Assembly: GCA_025359355.1 (NCBI GenBank)
Contig: JANYGR010000020.1
Location: forward strand, 1 to 11,943
Length of the DNA: 11,943 nt
Direction of reading: 5' to 3'
Source: Bacteroidota bacterium
GTDB lineage: Bacteria; Bacteroidota; Bacteroidia; B-17B0; Aurantibacillaceae
Position numbers and translations under genes: made by a program. Of this stretch, positions 6,945 through 11,943 are shown one piece after another. The notes under the pieces were generated by a model, which ran no database searches, was not told the origin of the DNA, and was given only the letters and a program-made list of their open reading frames with translations. How positions within the stretch are numbered: the first letter of the stretch is position 1; every line of letters starts with the position of its first letter.

Positions 6945-6966
6945 AACAAATAATTAACAAATAATT
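6945..6966. repeat. Two 11-bp tandem copies in the ytxH leader
   Basis: AACAAATAATT occurs twice in tandem (6945-6955 and 6956-6966), 12 bp before the YtxH start codon. It resembles in base composition, but is not identical to, the 12-bp repeat before the previous gene. Confidence 0.9.
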
Positions 6967-6978
6967 AAAAAACAGATC

Positions 6979-7266
6979 ATGGAAAATTTTAAAGACACAG
7001 GAAAAGTAGTAGGAGCTTTAGTAGTAGGAGCTTTAGTAGGAGCAGCATTAGGCGTATTATTTGCGCCTGATAAAGGCAGCAGAACTAGAAGTAAACTTAT
7101 GGGCGGCGCAAAAGATTTAGCTGAAGATATCAAACAAAAAATGAGAGATGAAGCTGAAGCATTTCGTTCTAGAGCAGTAGAATTAGAAGAAATGGCTGAA
7201 GGTAAAATTTCTGATATGGCTTCAAATGTTAAACAAAAAGTAGATGCATTTAAAAACCACAGCTAA
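6979..7266 (+). CDS. YtxH domain-containing protein
   Basis: This is a 95-residue protein with one N-terminal transmembrane helix (about 10-28: VVGALVVGALVGAALGVLF) followed directly by the YtxH signature LFAPDKGSRTRSKL (27-40). The remainder is a charged amphipathic helix (KDLAEDIKQKMRDEAEAFRSRAVELEEMAEGKI). YtxH proteins are general-stress proteins in Bacillus; the form here resembles the DUF883/ElaB-YqjD type, in which a helix is anchored at the inner membrane. A 15-bp tandem duplication (7006-7020 and 7021-7035) encodes the repeated VVGAL in the membrane helix. A strong terminator follows, which probably ends the transcript from promoter B. The exact partner is unknown. Confidence 0.88.
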   Translation: MENFKDTGKVVGALVVGALVGAALGVLFAPDKGSRTRSKLMGGAKDLAEDIKQKMRDEAEAFRSRAVELEEMAEGKISDMASNVKQKVDAFKNHS

Positions 7267-7272
7267 CTAATG

Positions 7273-7317
7273 AAACTGTCAATCAATTTTTTATAAAATA
7301 TGATTGACAGTTTTTTT
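7273..7317 (+). terminator. Rho-independent terminator after ytxH
   Basis: A perfect 13-bp inverted repeat has arms at 7273-7285 and 7301-7313 (core ACTGTCAATCA/TGATTGACAGT). The loop is 15 nt and a T-run extends to 7317. It separates the YtxH gene from the PF07332 gene, which starts 41 bp later. Confidence 0.85.
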
Positions 7318-7357
7318 ATTGAAATAGTTAAATCATTAATATCAAAAATACATCAAT

Positions 7358-7696
7358 ATGCCTGAACAAGATAAAATAGAAGTACTTGTAGAATCGATTA
7401 ATAGTTACGTAAAAACAAATTGCGAGCTAATAAAATTGGAAGCTACAGATAAAACTTCATTGATTGGTTCATGTCTTATCAGTAATTTATTGATTGGTTT
7501 AGTAGGTTTTTTATTAATATTTTTTATAAGCTTAGGTGCCAGCTTTTATATTTCAGAGAGAATAGGTGATAATTATTCTGGATTTGTAATTGTTGCTGGT
7601 TTTTATTTTATTCTTGGTTTTATTCTAATGATAGGACGCAGAACATTAATTGAAAAGCCTATGCGTGATAAAATTATTCGTAAAATATTAAGTTGA
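7358..7696 (+). CDS. PF07332-type ('phage holin family', YqjE-like) membrane protein
   Basis: This is a 112-residue inner membrane protein with a short amphipathic N-terminus (VLVESINSYVKTNCELIKLEATDKTS), two long transmembrane helices (about 40-67 and 73-94) and a basic tail (RRTLIEKPMRDKIIRKIL). The arrangement matches the family named Actinobacteriophage holin-6/DUF1469, which includes E. coli YqjE. Despite the name there is no phage context here; the neighbours are YtxH, a helical protein and a coiled-coil lipoprotein. This resembles the enterobacterial yqjC-yqjD-yqjE arrangement of small envelope proteins. No obvious promoter of its own is visible after the upstream terminator, so it may be expressed by partial read-through. 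The next gene starts 21 bp downstream. Function is unknown. Confidence 0.75.
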   Translation: MPEQDKIEVLVESINSYVKTNCELIKLEATDKTSLIGSCLISNLLIGLVGFLLIFFISLGASFYISERIGDNYSGFVIVAGFYFILGFILMIGRRTLIEKPMRDKIIRKILS

Positions 7697-7717
7697 AATT
7701 AATTTTAAAATTCAGAA

Positions 7718-8089
7718 ATGGAAAATAAAAAAATCTTAAACCACACAGAATTATCAATGTGTATTATGCAATTAAAGTCTGATATTCTTCTTCAAGAAGA
7801 TGAGCTTAAGCACAAATTTAAAGAATTTTTGTTTACTTTAAACCCTATCTCAATTGTCAAAGACTCTATTCACCAACTTGCTAGAGATAAGGAGGTTCAA
7901 TTTGATTTAACGAAAGTAGGACTAAATGTAGGTGCTAACTTCTTAATTGATCAGGTTTTAGGAAGAAACAGAAGCATCAAAGGCTTCCTAAGTTCATTAT
8001 TAGTAGAGAAATTCTCAAATACATTTATTAATAAAAACGCGTCGGGTATTATTTCAGGTATCTCAAAACTGTTAAGTAAAAACAATTAA
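7718..8089 (+). CDS. Conserved-looking helical protein of unknown function
   Basis: I do not recognise a named family in this 123-residue protein. There is no signal peptide. The N-terminal part (about 10-40) is a charged helix (MQLKSDILLQEDELKHKFKEFLF); it is followed by NPISIVKDS (42-50), which looks like a turn, and a second amphipathic stretch (about 65-105) that includes VGANFLIDQVLGR and GFLSSLLVEKF. The end (GIISGISKLLS) is weakly hydrophobic. The second half could lie on the membrane surface. It sits 21 bp after the two-helix PF07332 protein and 26 bp before the lipoprotein gene, so a membrane-associated partner role is plausible by context only. By position it takes the place that YqjK or YqjD-like genes have in the E. 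coli yqj cluster, but no sequence match is claimed. Confidence 0.7.
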   Translation: MENKKILNHTELSMCIMQLKSDILLQEDELKHKFKEFLFTLNPISIVKDSIHQLARDKEVQFDLTKVGLNVGANFLIDQVLGRNRSIKGFLSSLLVEKFSNTFINKNASGIISGISKLLSKNN

Positions 8090-8115
8090 TCAATAATAAA
8101 AAAACTAAAAAATTT

Positions 8116-8574
8116 ATGAAATCAAGTATTTTAAAATTATCATTTATAGTATGCGTTGCAGCTACTGGAGTAGTAAGCTGTAACAGTTCTACAGAGAAAA
8201 AAGAAGAAAAAGTTAATGAAGCAATTGCGGATGTTGCTTTGGCAAATCAAGAATTAGCACAAGCTCGTTTAGATTCAGCTAGAGAATTCAATGCTTACAA
8301 AGCAGAAGTTGAAGCTAAGCTTATCGAAAATGAACGTAATATCGCAAACCTTAAATTAGAAATTAAAAAAGAAAAAAAGGAAGCACGTGAAAAACACGAT
8401 AAAGAGTTAGAAGAATTGAATCAAAAAAATGAAAAATTAAAACTTAATATCCAAGAGTATAAAGGAAGTGTTGCTGATAAATGGGAATCTTTTAAAAATA
8501 GTTTCAATCATGATATGGACGATTTAGGAAAATCAATTTCTGAATTTGCGAAAAATAACATGCAGAAAAAATAA
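8116..8574 (+). CDS. Coiled-coil lipoprotein, sll1863-type stress response protein
   Basis: This is a 152-residue lipoprotein with a signal peptide and lipobox (GVVSC, lipidated Cys about residue 22) typical of Bacteroidota. The mature part is almost entirely a charged coiled coil (about 28-117) with heptad-like Leu, Ala and Ile spacing: VALANQELAQARLDSAREF, EAKLIENERNIANLKLEIKKE, KELEELNQKNEKLKLNIQEYKG. The C-terminal segment has DKWESFKNSFNHDMDDLGKSISEF. This combination matches proteins annotated as the sll1863 family of stress response proteins. It would be anchored in the inner leaflet of the outer membrane or exported further, and could act as a periplasmic spacer or stress-induced structural protein; that is inference. 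It is the last gene of a three-gene run and is followed by a hairpin terminator. Confidence 0.8.
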   Translation: MKSSILKLSFIVCVAATGVVSCNSSTEKKEEKVNEAIADVALANQELAQARLDSAREFNAYKAEVEAKLIENERNIANLKLEIKKEKKEAREKHDKELEELNQKNEKLKLNIQEYKGSVADKWESFKNSFNHDMDDLGKSISEFAKNNMQKK

Positions 8575-8597
8575 TTTTTTATAAATATCAAAATATG

Positions 8598-8627
8598 AAA
8601 AGAGCTACCAACCAGTAGCTCTTTTTT
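8598..8627 (+). terminator. Rho-independent terminator after the lipoprotein gene
   Basis: An 11-bp perfect inverted repeat has arms at 8598-8608 and 8615-8625 (AGAGCTAC/GTAGCTCT core), a 6-nt loop and a run of Ts to 8627. It closes the PF07332-to-lipoprotein transcript. Confidence 0.9.
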
Positions 8628-8656
8628 ATGTCATTGATTTTATTACCTTTAAAAGT

Positions 8657-8719
8657 GTGAATTATGTAAATTACTTTGGTATTTTTGTAACAGCGCTTCT
8701 TGCAAGATAATCATCTTTG
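8657..8719 (+). promoter_or_regulatory. Stress-type promoter C upstream of dps
   Basis: The element GTGAATTATGTAAATTAC (8657-8674) is 55 bp (start to start) upstream of the core CATCTTTG (8712-8719). GTAACA (8687-8692) begins 21 bp after the first GTAA (8666) and 25 bp before the core. Of the three copies, this one is also the best inverted repeat (GTGAATTA/TAAATTAC, 6 of 8 pairs). The leader to the dps ATG is about 27 nt. Confidence 0.65.
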
Positions 8720-8753
8720 TGTTAACAATAGTTTAAACTAAAACAAATATAAT

Positions 8754-9227
8754 ATGAAACCAAATATCGGAATACAAAAAAAAGATTTAACTGCAGTTAC
8801 TGATTTGTTATCTGTTGTACTTGCTGATCAAGTAACGTTATATACTAAAACCCGAAAATTTCATTGGAATGTTTGTGGTGAAAGTTTTATGGAATTACAT
8901 AAGTTATTTCAAAACCAATATACTCAATTAGAAGAGTCGATAGATTTAACAGCAGAGCGAATAAGTAAGTTAGGTGGCAAAACAATTGGGACTATGCAAG
9001 AGTTTTCTAAATTGACTTCGATTAAAGAACATCCTAATAAATATCCTTCATCAAAAGAAATGCTTCTTGAATTATTAGAAGATCATGAAACAATTATTAT
9101 CAACTTAAGAAAATGTATCGAGCAATGTTCAAATAAATATAATGATGTTGGTAGCGCGGATTATTTAACAGGTCTTATCGGAGAACACGAAACTATTGCA
9201 TGGACATTAAGAAGATATTTAAACTAA
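8754..9227 (+). CDS. dps: Dps family ferritin-like DNA protection protein
   Basis: This is a 157-residue protein, normal Dps length. Dps forms a 12-subunit shell that oxidises Fe(II) with peroxide, stores the iron and often protects DNA in starved or stressed cells. The ferroxidase signature is present: H37 in KFHWNV, H49 in MELHKLF, and D64 and E68 in SIDLTAERI, followed by LGG. The position four residues after H49, an acidic ligand in E. coli Dps (D67), is Gln here (Q53). The N-terminus is short and only moderately basic (KPNIGIQKKD), so direct DNA binding by a long Lys tail is not obvious. It is the first gene after promoter C and lies only 9 bp before mlaE, so the two are probably cotranscribed. 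Confidence 0.93.
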   Translation: MKPNIGIQKKDLTAVTDLLSVVLADQVTLYTKTRKFHWNVCGESFMELHKLFQNQYTQLEESIDLTAERISKLGGKTIGTMQEFSKLTSIKEHPNKYPSSKEMLLELLEDHETIIINLRKCIEQCSNKYNDVGSADYLTGLIGEHETIAWTLRRYLN

Positions 9228-9236
9228 ACGTTACTA

Positions 9237-10058
9237 ATGGATAAGACTAACATATCTAAACAAGAAGAGACAGATGATGAAGATGTTTCCGGAAACAAAT
9301 TAGTTAAGGGCATTGAATCTATTTTTGTAGAAATTACACTCTTAACTCGATTTACCCTACAGTTTTTTAGAAACCTATTTACTCCTCCGTATGAGCTGAA
9401 TGAACTACTTAAGCAATGTTATATTGTTGGCTATAAATCATTGCCATTAGTTGGCGTTACAGGTTTTATTATGGGGCTTGTATTAACCATACAATCAAGG
9501 CCAACACTCGAAACATTTGGTGCTGAATCTTGGTTACCTGCCATGGTGGCCGTTTCTATCATTAGAGAAATTGGACCAGTAATAACCGCTTTAATATGTG
9601 CAGGTAAAGTTGGATCAGGTATTGGCGCTGAATTAGCATCAATGAGAGTTACAGAACAAATTGATGCGATGGAAGTTTCAGGAATTAATCCTTTCAAATA
9701 TATTGTTGTGACAAGGATTGTAGCTACAACATTTATGTTACCCGTATTAGTTATTTTTTCTGACGTGATTGGTTTAACAGGTTCTTTTTTAGCAGTAAAT
9801 ATTCAAGGAGATGTTAGTTTTAGTTTGTTCTTTTCGCAAATATTTGCAAAGCTTGATTTTATGGATGTTATACCTCCTTTAATCAAAACGTTCTTCTTTG
9901 GTTTCGCTATAGGATTAATAGGCTGCTTTAAAGGATATAATTCAGATAAGGGAACAGAGGGGGTTGGTGCATCTGCAAATTCAGCAGTGGTAATAAGTTC
10001 CTTACTCATATTTATAATTGATATGATGGCTGTTCAAATTACTAGTTTATTTTCATAA
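9237..10058 (+). CDS. mlaE: MlaE family ABC transporter permease
   Basis: This is a 273-residue inner membrane permease of the Mla/MCE lipid transporter, which moves phospholipids or related lipids between inner and outer membranes. Family motifs are clear: GVTGFIMGLVLTIQ, the conserved loop REIGPVITALICAGKVGSGIGAELASM followed by RVTEQIDAMEVSGINP, and a C-terminal GFAIGLIGCFKGY with the SAVVISSLLIFIID helix. It has about five to six hydrophobic helices. The N-terminal 30 residues are acidic and polar (KQEETDDEDVSG), an extra cytoplasmic tail. It begins 9 bp after dps and ends 9 bp before the ATPase gene, so dps and the mla genes form one tight run. The substrate is not determined by sequence. 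Confidence 0.93.
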   Translation: MDKTNISKQEETDDEDVSGNKLVKGIESIFVEITLLTRFTLQFFRNLFTPPYELNELLKQCYIVGYKSLPLVGVTGFIMGLVLTIQSRPTLETFGAESWLPAMVAVSIIREIGPVITALICAGKVGSGIGAELASMRVTEQIDAMEVSGINPFKYIVVTRIVATTFMLPVLVIFSDVIGLTGSFLAVNIQGDVSFSLFFSQIFAKLDFMDVIPPLIKTFFFGFAIGLIGCFKGYNSDKGTEGVGASANSAVVISSLLIFIIDMMAVQITSLFS

Positions 10059-10067
10059 TCCGATCTC

Positions 10068-10856
10068 ATGACAAGCAACGAAACTATTATACAAACGCCA
10101 TTAGATACTAACGCTCACGCAAAACCTATTTCTGTTGCTATAGAAATACAGGGGCTTTGTAAAAAATTTGGTCGTAAAACAATATTGAATGGATTTAATC
10201 TTACGCTTGCTTTAGGCGAAAATTTGGTTGTCCTTGGTAAATCGGGTAGTGGCAAGTCGGTACTTATAAAGTGTATAGTTCGATTAGTTGACTCTAATGA
10301 AGGGACACTTAGCGTATTAGGAGAAAACATTTCTGAATTAAATAATACAAAACTGAATGAACTTCGTAAAAAAGTAGGATTTCTTTTTCAAAGTGCCGCT
10401 TTGTATGATTCGATGACGGTTAGGGAAAATCTTGAATTCCCTCTTCGTAATACACATACATTAAATGAGGAGGAATTAGATGCTGTTGTCTCAGAAGCCT
10501 TAAAAAATGTAGGGCTTTTAGATGCCATCGATAAAATGCCTTCAGAGCTATCTGGTGGTATGCGAAAAAGAGTAGGCTTAGCGCGTACACTTATTTTAAA
10601 ACCTGAAATCATGCTATATGATGAGCCAACAACTGGACTTGATCCTATTACATCTAAAGAGATCAGTAAATTAATTTTAAGTGTTCGTGAAAAATATAAT
10701 ACCTCTTCCATTATTATTACACATGATATTTCTTGTGCAAAAATAATTGCTGATAGAATCATTGTATTAAAAGATGGGATGTGTTTTGCAGAAGGCACAT
10801 TTGATGAACTACAACAGTCACAAGACCCGGAAATTCGTTCTTATTTAGAGTTATAA
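10068..10856 (+). CDS. mlaF: MlaF family ABC transporter ATP-binding protein
   Basis: This is a 262-residue ATPase of the MlaFED-type lipid transporter. It has Walker A GKSGSGKS (57-64), Q-loop FLFQSAALYDSMTVREN (Q108), ABC signature LSGGMRKR (161-168), Walker B IMLYDEP (181-187) with catalytic E186, D-loop GLDP, and switch histidine H219 in ITHD. All catalytic elements are intact. The phrase FQSAALYDSMTVRENLEFPLR is characteristic of the MlaF/Ttg2A subfamily. The first 25 residues (SNETIIQTPLDTNAHAK) are a polar extension; the ATG chosen is 9 bp after mlaE, and a start further in would remove the beginning of the nucleotide-binding fold only after about residue 24, so the exact start is not certain. 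Confidence 0.94.
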   Translation: MTSNETIIQTPLDTNAHAKPISVAIEIQGLCKKFGRKTILNGFNLTLALGENLVVLGKSGSGKSVLIKCIVRLVDSNEGTLSVLGENISELNNTKLNELRKKVGFLFQSAALYDSMTVRENLEFPLRNTHTLNEEELDAVVSEALKNVGLLDAIDKMPSELSGGMRKRVGLARTLILKPEIMLYDEPTTGLDPITSKEISKLILSVREKYNTSSIIITHDISCAKIIADRIIVLKDGMCFAEGTFDELQQSQDPEIRSYLEL

Positions 10857-10874
10857 AAATTAAAAAACAAAATC

Positions 10875-11573
10875 ATGCAAAAAAAAATTGAACATAAAAT
10901 GAGATTAGGAATTTTTGTTTCTATTGGACTAACGTTATTCATTATCGGTATTTATTTTATTGGCGATAAACAACAACTATTTAATAATACGTTTCAAATT
11001 AGTGGCGTTTTTAGAGATGTCAGTGGGTTGCAAGTTGGAAACAATGTTCGTTTCTCAGGTATAAACATTGGGGTGATTGAAAGTATTGAAATTGTATCTG
11101 ATAGCGCTGTAAAGGTTAATTTTAATATTGACGATAAAGTGCGGAAATATATTAAAAAAGATGCAAAAATAACAATTGGTTCGGATGGTTTAATGGGAAA
11201 TAAAGTAGCCATTATCATACCTGGCGCTAAAAGTAAATTAGAAATTGAAAATAATGATATTATTGCGGCAGCTGTTCCAGTAAGCATGGACGAAATTTTA
11301 TTCAACTTAAAAGTAACTAGCTCTAATGCGGCTTATATTACAGATGATCTAGCATCTATAATGAACAATATACGAAATGGAAAAGGTACTATTGGCAAAC
11401 TATTTATGGATACTCTTTTTGCACAAAGTATAGATCAAACACTCTTAAATATTAAACAAGGTACGGGTGGGTTTAAAAAAAATATGGATGCTGCAAGTCA
11501 TAATATTTTATTGAGGGGATTTTTCAAAAAAAAGAAAGATGATAAATCAAATGACGATAAGAAAAAGAAGTAA
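10875..11573 (+). CDS. mlaD: MlaD family protein (single MCE domain)
   Basis: This is a 232-residue periplasmic lipid-binding subunit anchored in the inner membrane. It has an N-terminal transmembrane helix (about 11-28: GIFVSIGLTLFIIGIYFI), then one MCE domain (about 38-116) with the typical FRDVSGLQVGNNVRFSGINIGVI and ITIGSDGLMGNKVAIIIPG, then a helical region (ILFNLKVTSSNAAYITDDLASIMNNIRNGKGTIGKLF) as found after MCE domains. MlaD homologues form hexameric rings on MlaFE. The C-terminal end (about 217-232) is a short tail of Lys and Asp with no structure I can name. It is 18 bp after mlaF and is the last gene of the run. No clear hairpin terminator follows. Confidence 0.93.
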   Translation: MQKKIEHKMRLGIFVSIGLTLFIIGIYFIGDKQQLFNNTFQISGVFRDVSGLQVGNNVRFSGINIGVIESIEIVSDSAVKVNFNIDDKVRKYIKKDAKITIGSDGLMGNKVAIIIPGAKSKLEIENNDIIAAAVPVSMDEILFNLKVTSSNAAYITDDLASIMNNIRNGKGTIGKLFMDTLFAQSIDQTLLNIKQGTGGFKKNMDAASHNILLRGFFKKKKDDKSNDDKKKK

Positions 11574-11614
11574 TATTTAATTGTCTATTTATTTTAAAAT
11601 AGTGATTAAACTAA

Positions 11615-11645
11615 TTGTAGATAATCGAATAACATAGTAACTTTG
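11615..11645 (+). promoter_or_regulatory. Standard Bacteroidota promoter for the last gene
   Basis: TTG (11615-11617) is 20 bp upstream of TAACTTTG (11638-11645), a full match to the Bacteroidota consensus TTG-N17-23-TAnnTTTG. The ATG is at 11683. The shared 18-bp stress element is absent, so this promoter is a useful contrast with promoters A to C. Confidence 0.65.
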
Positions 11646-11682
11646 GTTTAAATGTTAGTTATTTATCTAAATATAACTCATT

Positions 11683-11943
11683 ATGGGACGAGAAAATCAT
11701 TATGCAACGGTTTCAGAAGCGATTAGTCAGCTTCAGAAAAAAGGATTTACCATTGATTTTAATTTGAAAGAGAATAGCATCGTTCATCATGACGAAAAAT
11801 TTCATACTAATTTTGAAATCGTTGATGTGTATCGTTACGAAGGTGACACAGATCCGGCTGATGAGGCGGTGGTATATGCTATTCAATCCAAAACAGGTTT
11901 AAAAGGTATTTTAGTAACAGGTTATGGTCCTTCAATAGATTCA
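11683..11943 (+). CDS. Small 'phosphoribosylpyrophosphate synthetase'-type protein (5' part)
   Basis: The frame is open to the right edge: 87 residues without a stop, starting MGRENHYATVSEAISQL. The pattern SEAISQLQKKGFTIDFNLKEN, then FEIVDVYRYEGDTDPADEAVVYAI and GLKGILVTGYGP, matches a Bacteroidota family of about 100 residues that databases label 'phosphoribosylpyrophosphate synthetase'. That label is doubtful, because the protein is far too short and lacks the PRPP-binding loop and flexible catalytic loop of true Prs enzymes; treat it as a conserved protein of unknown function. The ATG at 11683 is supported by the promoter 38 bp upstream and by the family's usual N-terminus. About 10-15 residues probably lie beyond the window. 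Confidence 0.8.
   Translation, partial: MGRENHYATVSEAISQLQKKGFTIDFNLKENSIVHHDEKFHTNFEIVDVYRYEGDTDPADEAVVYAIQSKTGLKGILVTGYGPSIDS

Noticed and set aside
5222..6966. CRISPR-like array from the several short repeats
   Set aside because: The repeats are contiguous tandem units of 5, 12 and 11 bp without spacers, and no cas gene is present.
7358..7696. Prophage remnant suggested by the 'phage holin' family name
   Set aside because: No other phage gene, integrase or attachment repeat is visible. PF07332 proteins are common housekeeping or stress membrane proteins, such as E. coli YqjE.
10388..10798. 136-codon open frame on the - strand opposite mlaF
   Set aside because: It lies wholly inside an intact ABC ATPase gene whose motifs are all on the + strand, has no start context and shows no domain; it is a shadow of the coding bias. 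The other - strand frames are rejected for the same reason.
11585..11602. Hairpin terminator after mlaD
   Set aside because: The inverted repeat CTATTT/AAATAG is only six mostly A-T pairs and has no following T-run, so it is not convincing as a terminator.
11683..11943. True ribose-phosphate pyrophosphokinase
   Set aside because: The protein family is about 100 residues and lacks the PRPP-binding motif; the database label appears to be a misnomer.

Overview
The window is AT-rich DNA from a member of the Bacteroidota, most likely class Flavobacteriia. The evidence is: a type IX secretion (T9SS) type B cargo C-terminus next to a PorP/SprF-like protein and a PD40/OmpA protein; promoters with the Bacteroidota -7 element (TAnnTTTG) instead of a sigma70 -10 box; A-rich leaders without Shine-Dalgarno sites; and a Bacteroidota-type lipobox. 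All recognisable genes lie on the + strand.

Region 1 (1-4113) is a secreted-adhesin module. It holds the 3' part of a large Ig/DUF11 surface protein with a T9SS type B sorting domain, then a PorP/SprF-family outer membrane protein, then a TPR/PD40/OmpA protein that can bind peptidoglycan. A strong hairpin terminator closes it.

Region 2 (about 4170-8627) is a cluster of small stress and envelope genes: an eRF1/host-attachment-like small protein, a decayed lmo0937-type membrane gene, CsbD, two outer membrane beta-barrels, an interrupted mini-ORF, an intact lmo0937-type gene, YtxH, a terminator, a PF07332 two-helix membrane protein, an unrecognised protein and a coiled-coil sll1863-type lipoprotein, then another terminator. 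Several leaders here carry short tandem repeats.

Region 3 (8657-11573) is an apparent operon of a Dps ferritin-like protein followed at very short spacing by the MlaE, MlaF and MlaD homologues of a phospholipid/lipid transporter. A separate promoter of ordinary Bacteroidota type then leads into a partial small 'phosphoribosylpyrophosphate synthetase'-type gene at the right edge.

The most interesting signal is regulatory. Three promoters (before the eRF1-like gene, before csbD and before dps) share an 18-bp element, consensus GTGAWTKATGTAAMTTAY, placed 55, 56 and 55 bp upstream of the same CATCTTTG core. Two of the three also have a further GTAACA element exactly 21 bp (two helical turns) after the first GTAA. 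I infer one transcriptional activator that links DNA protection, lipid transport and small envelope-stress proteins in one regulon. The regulator itself is not visible in the window.
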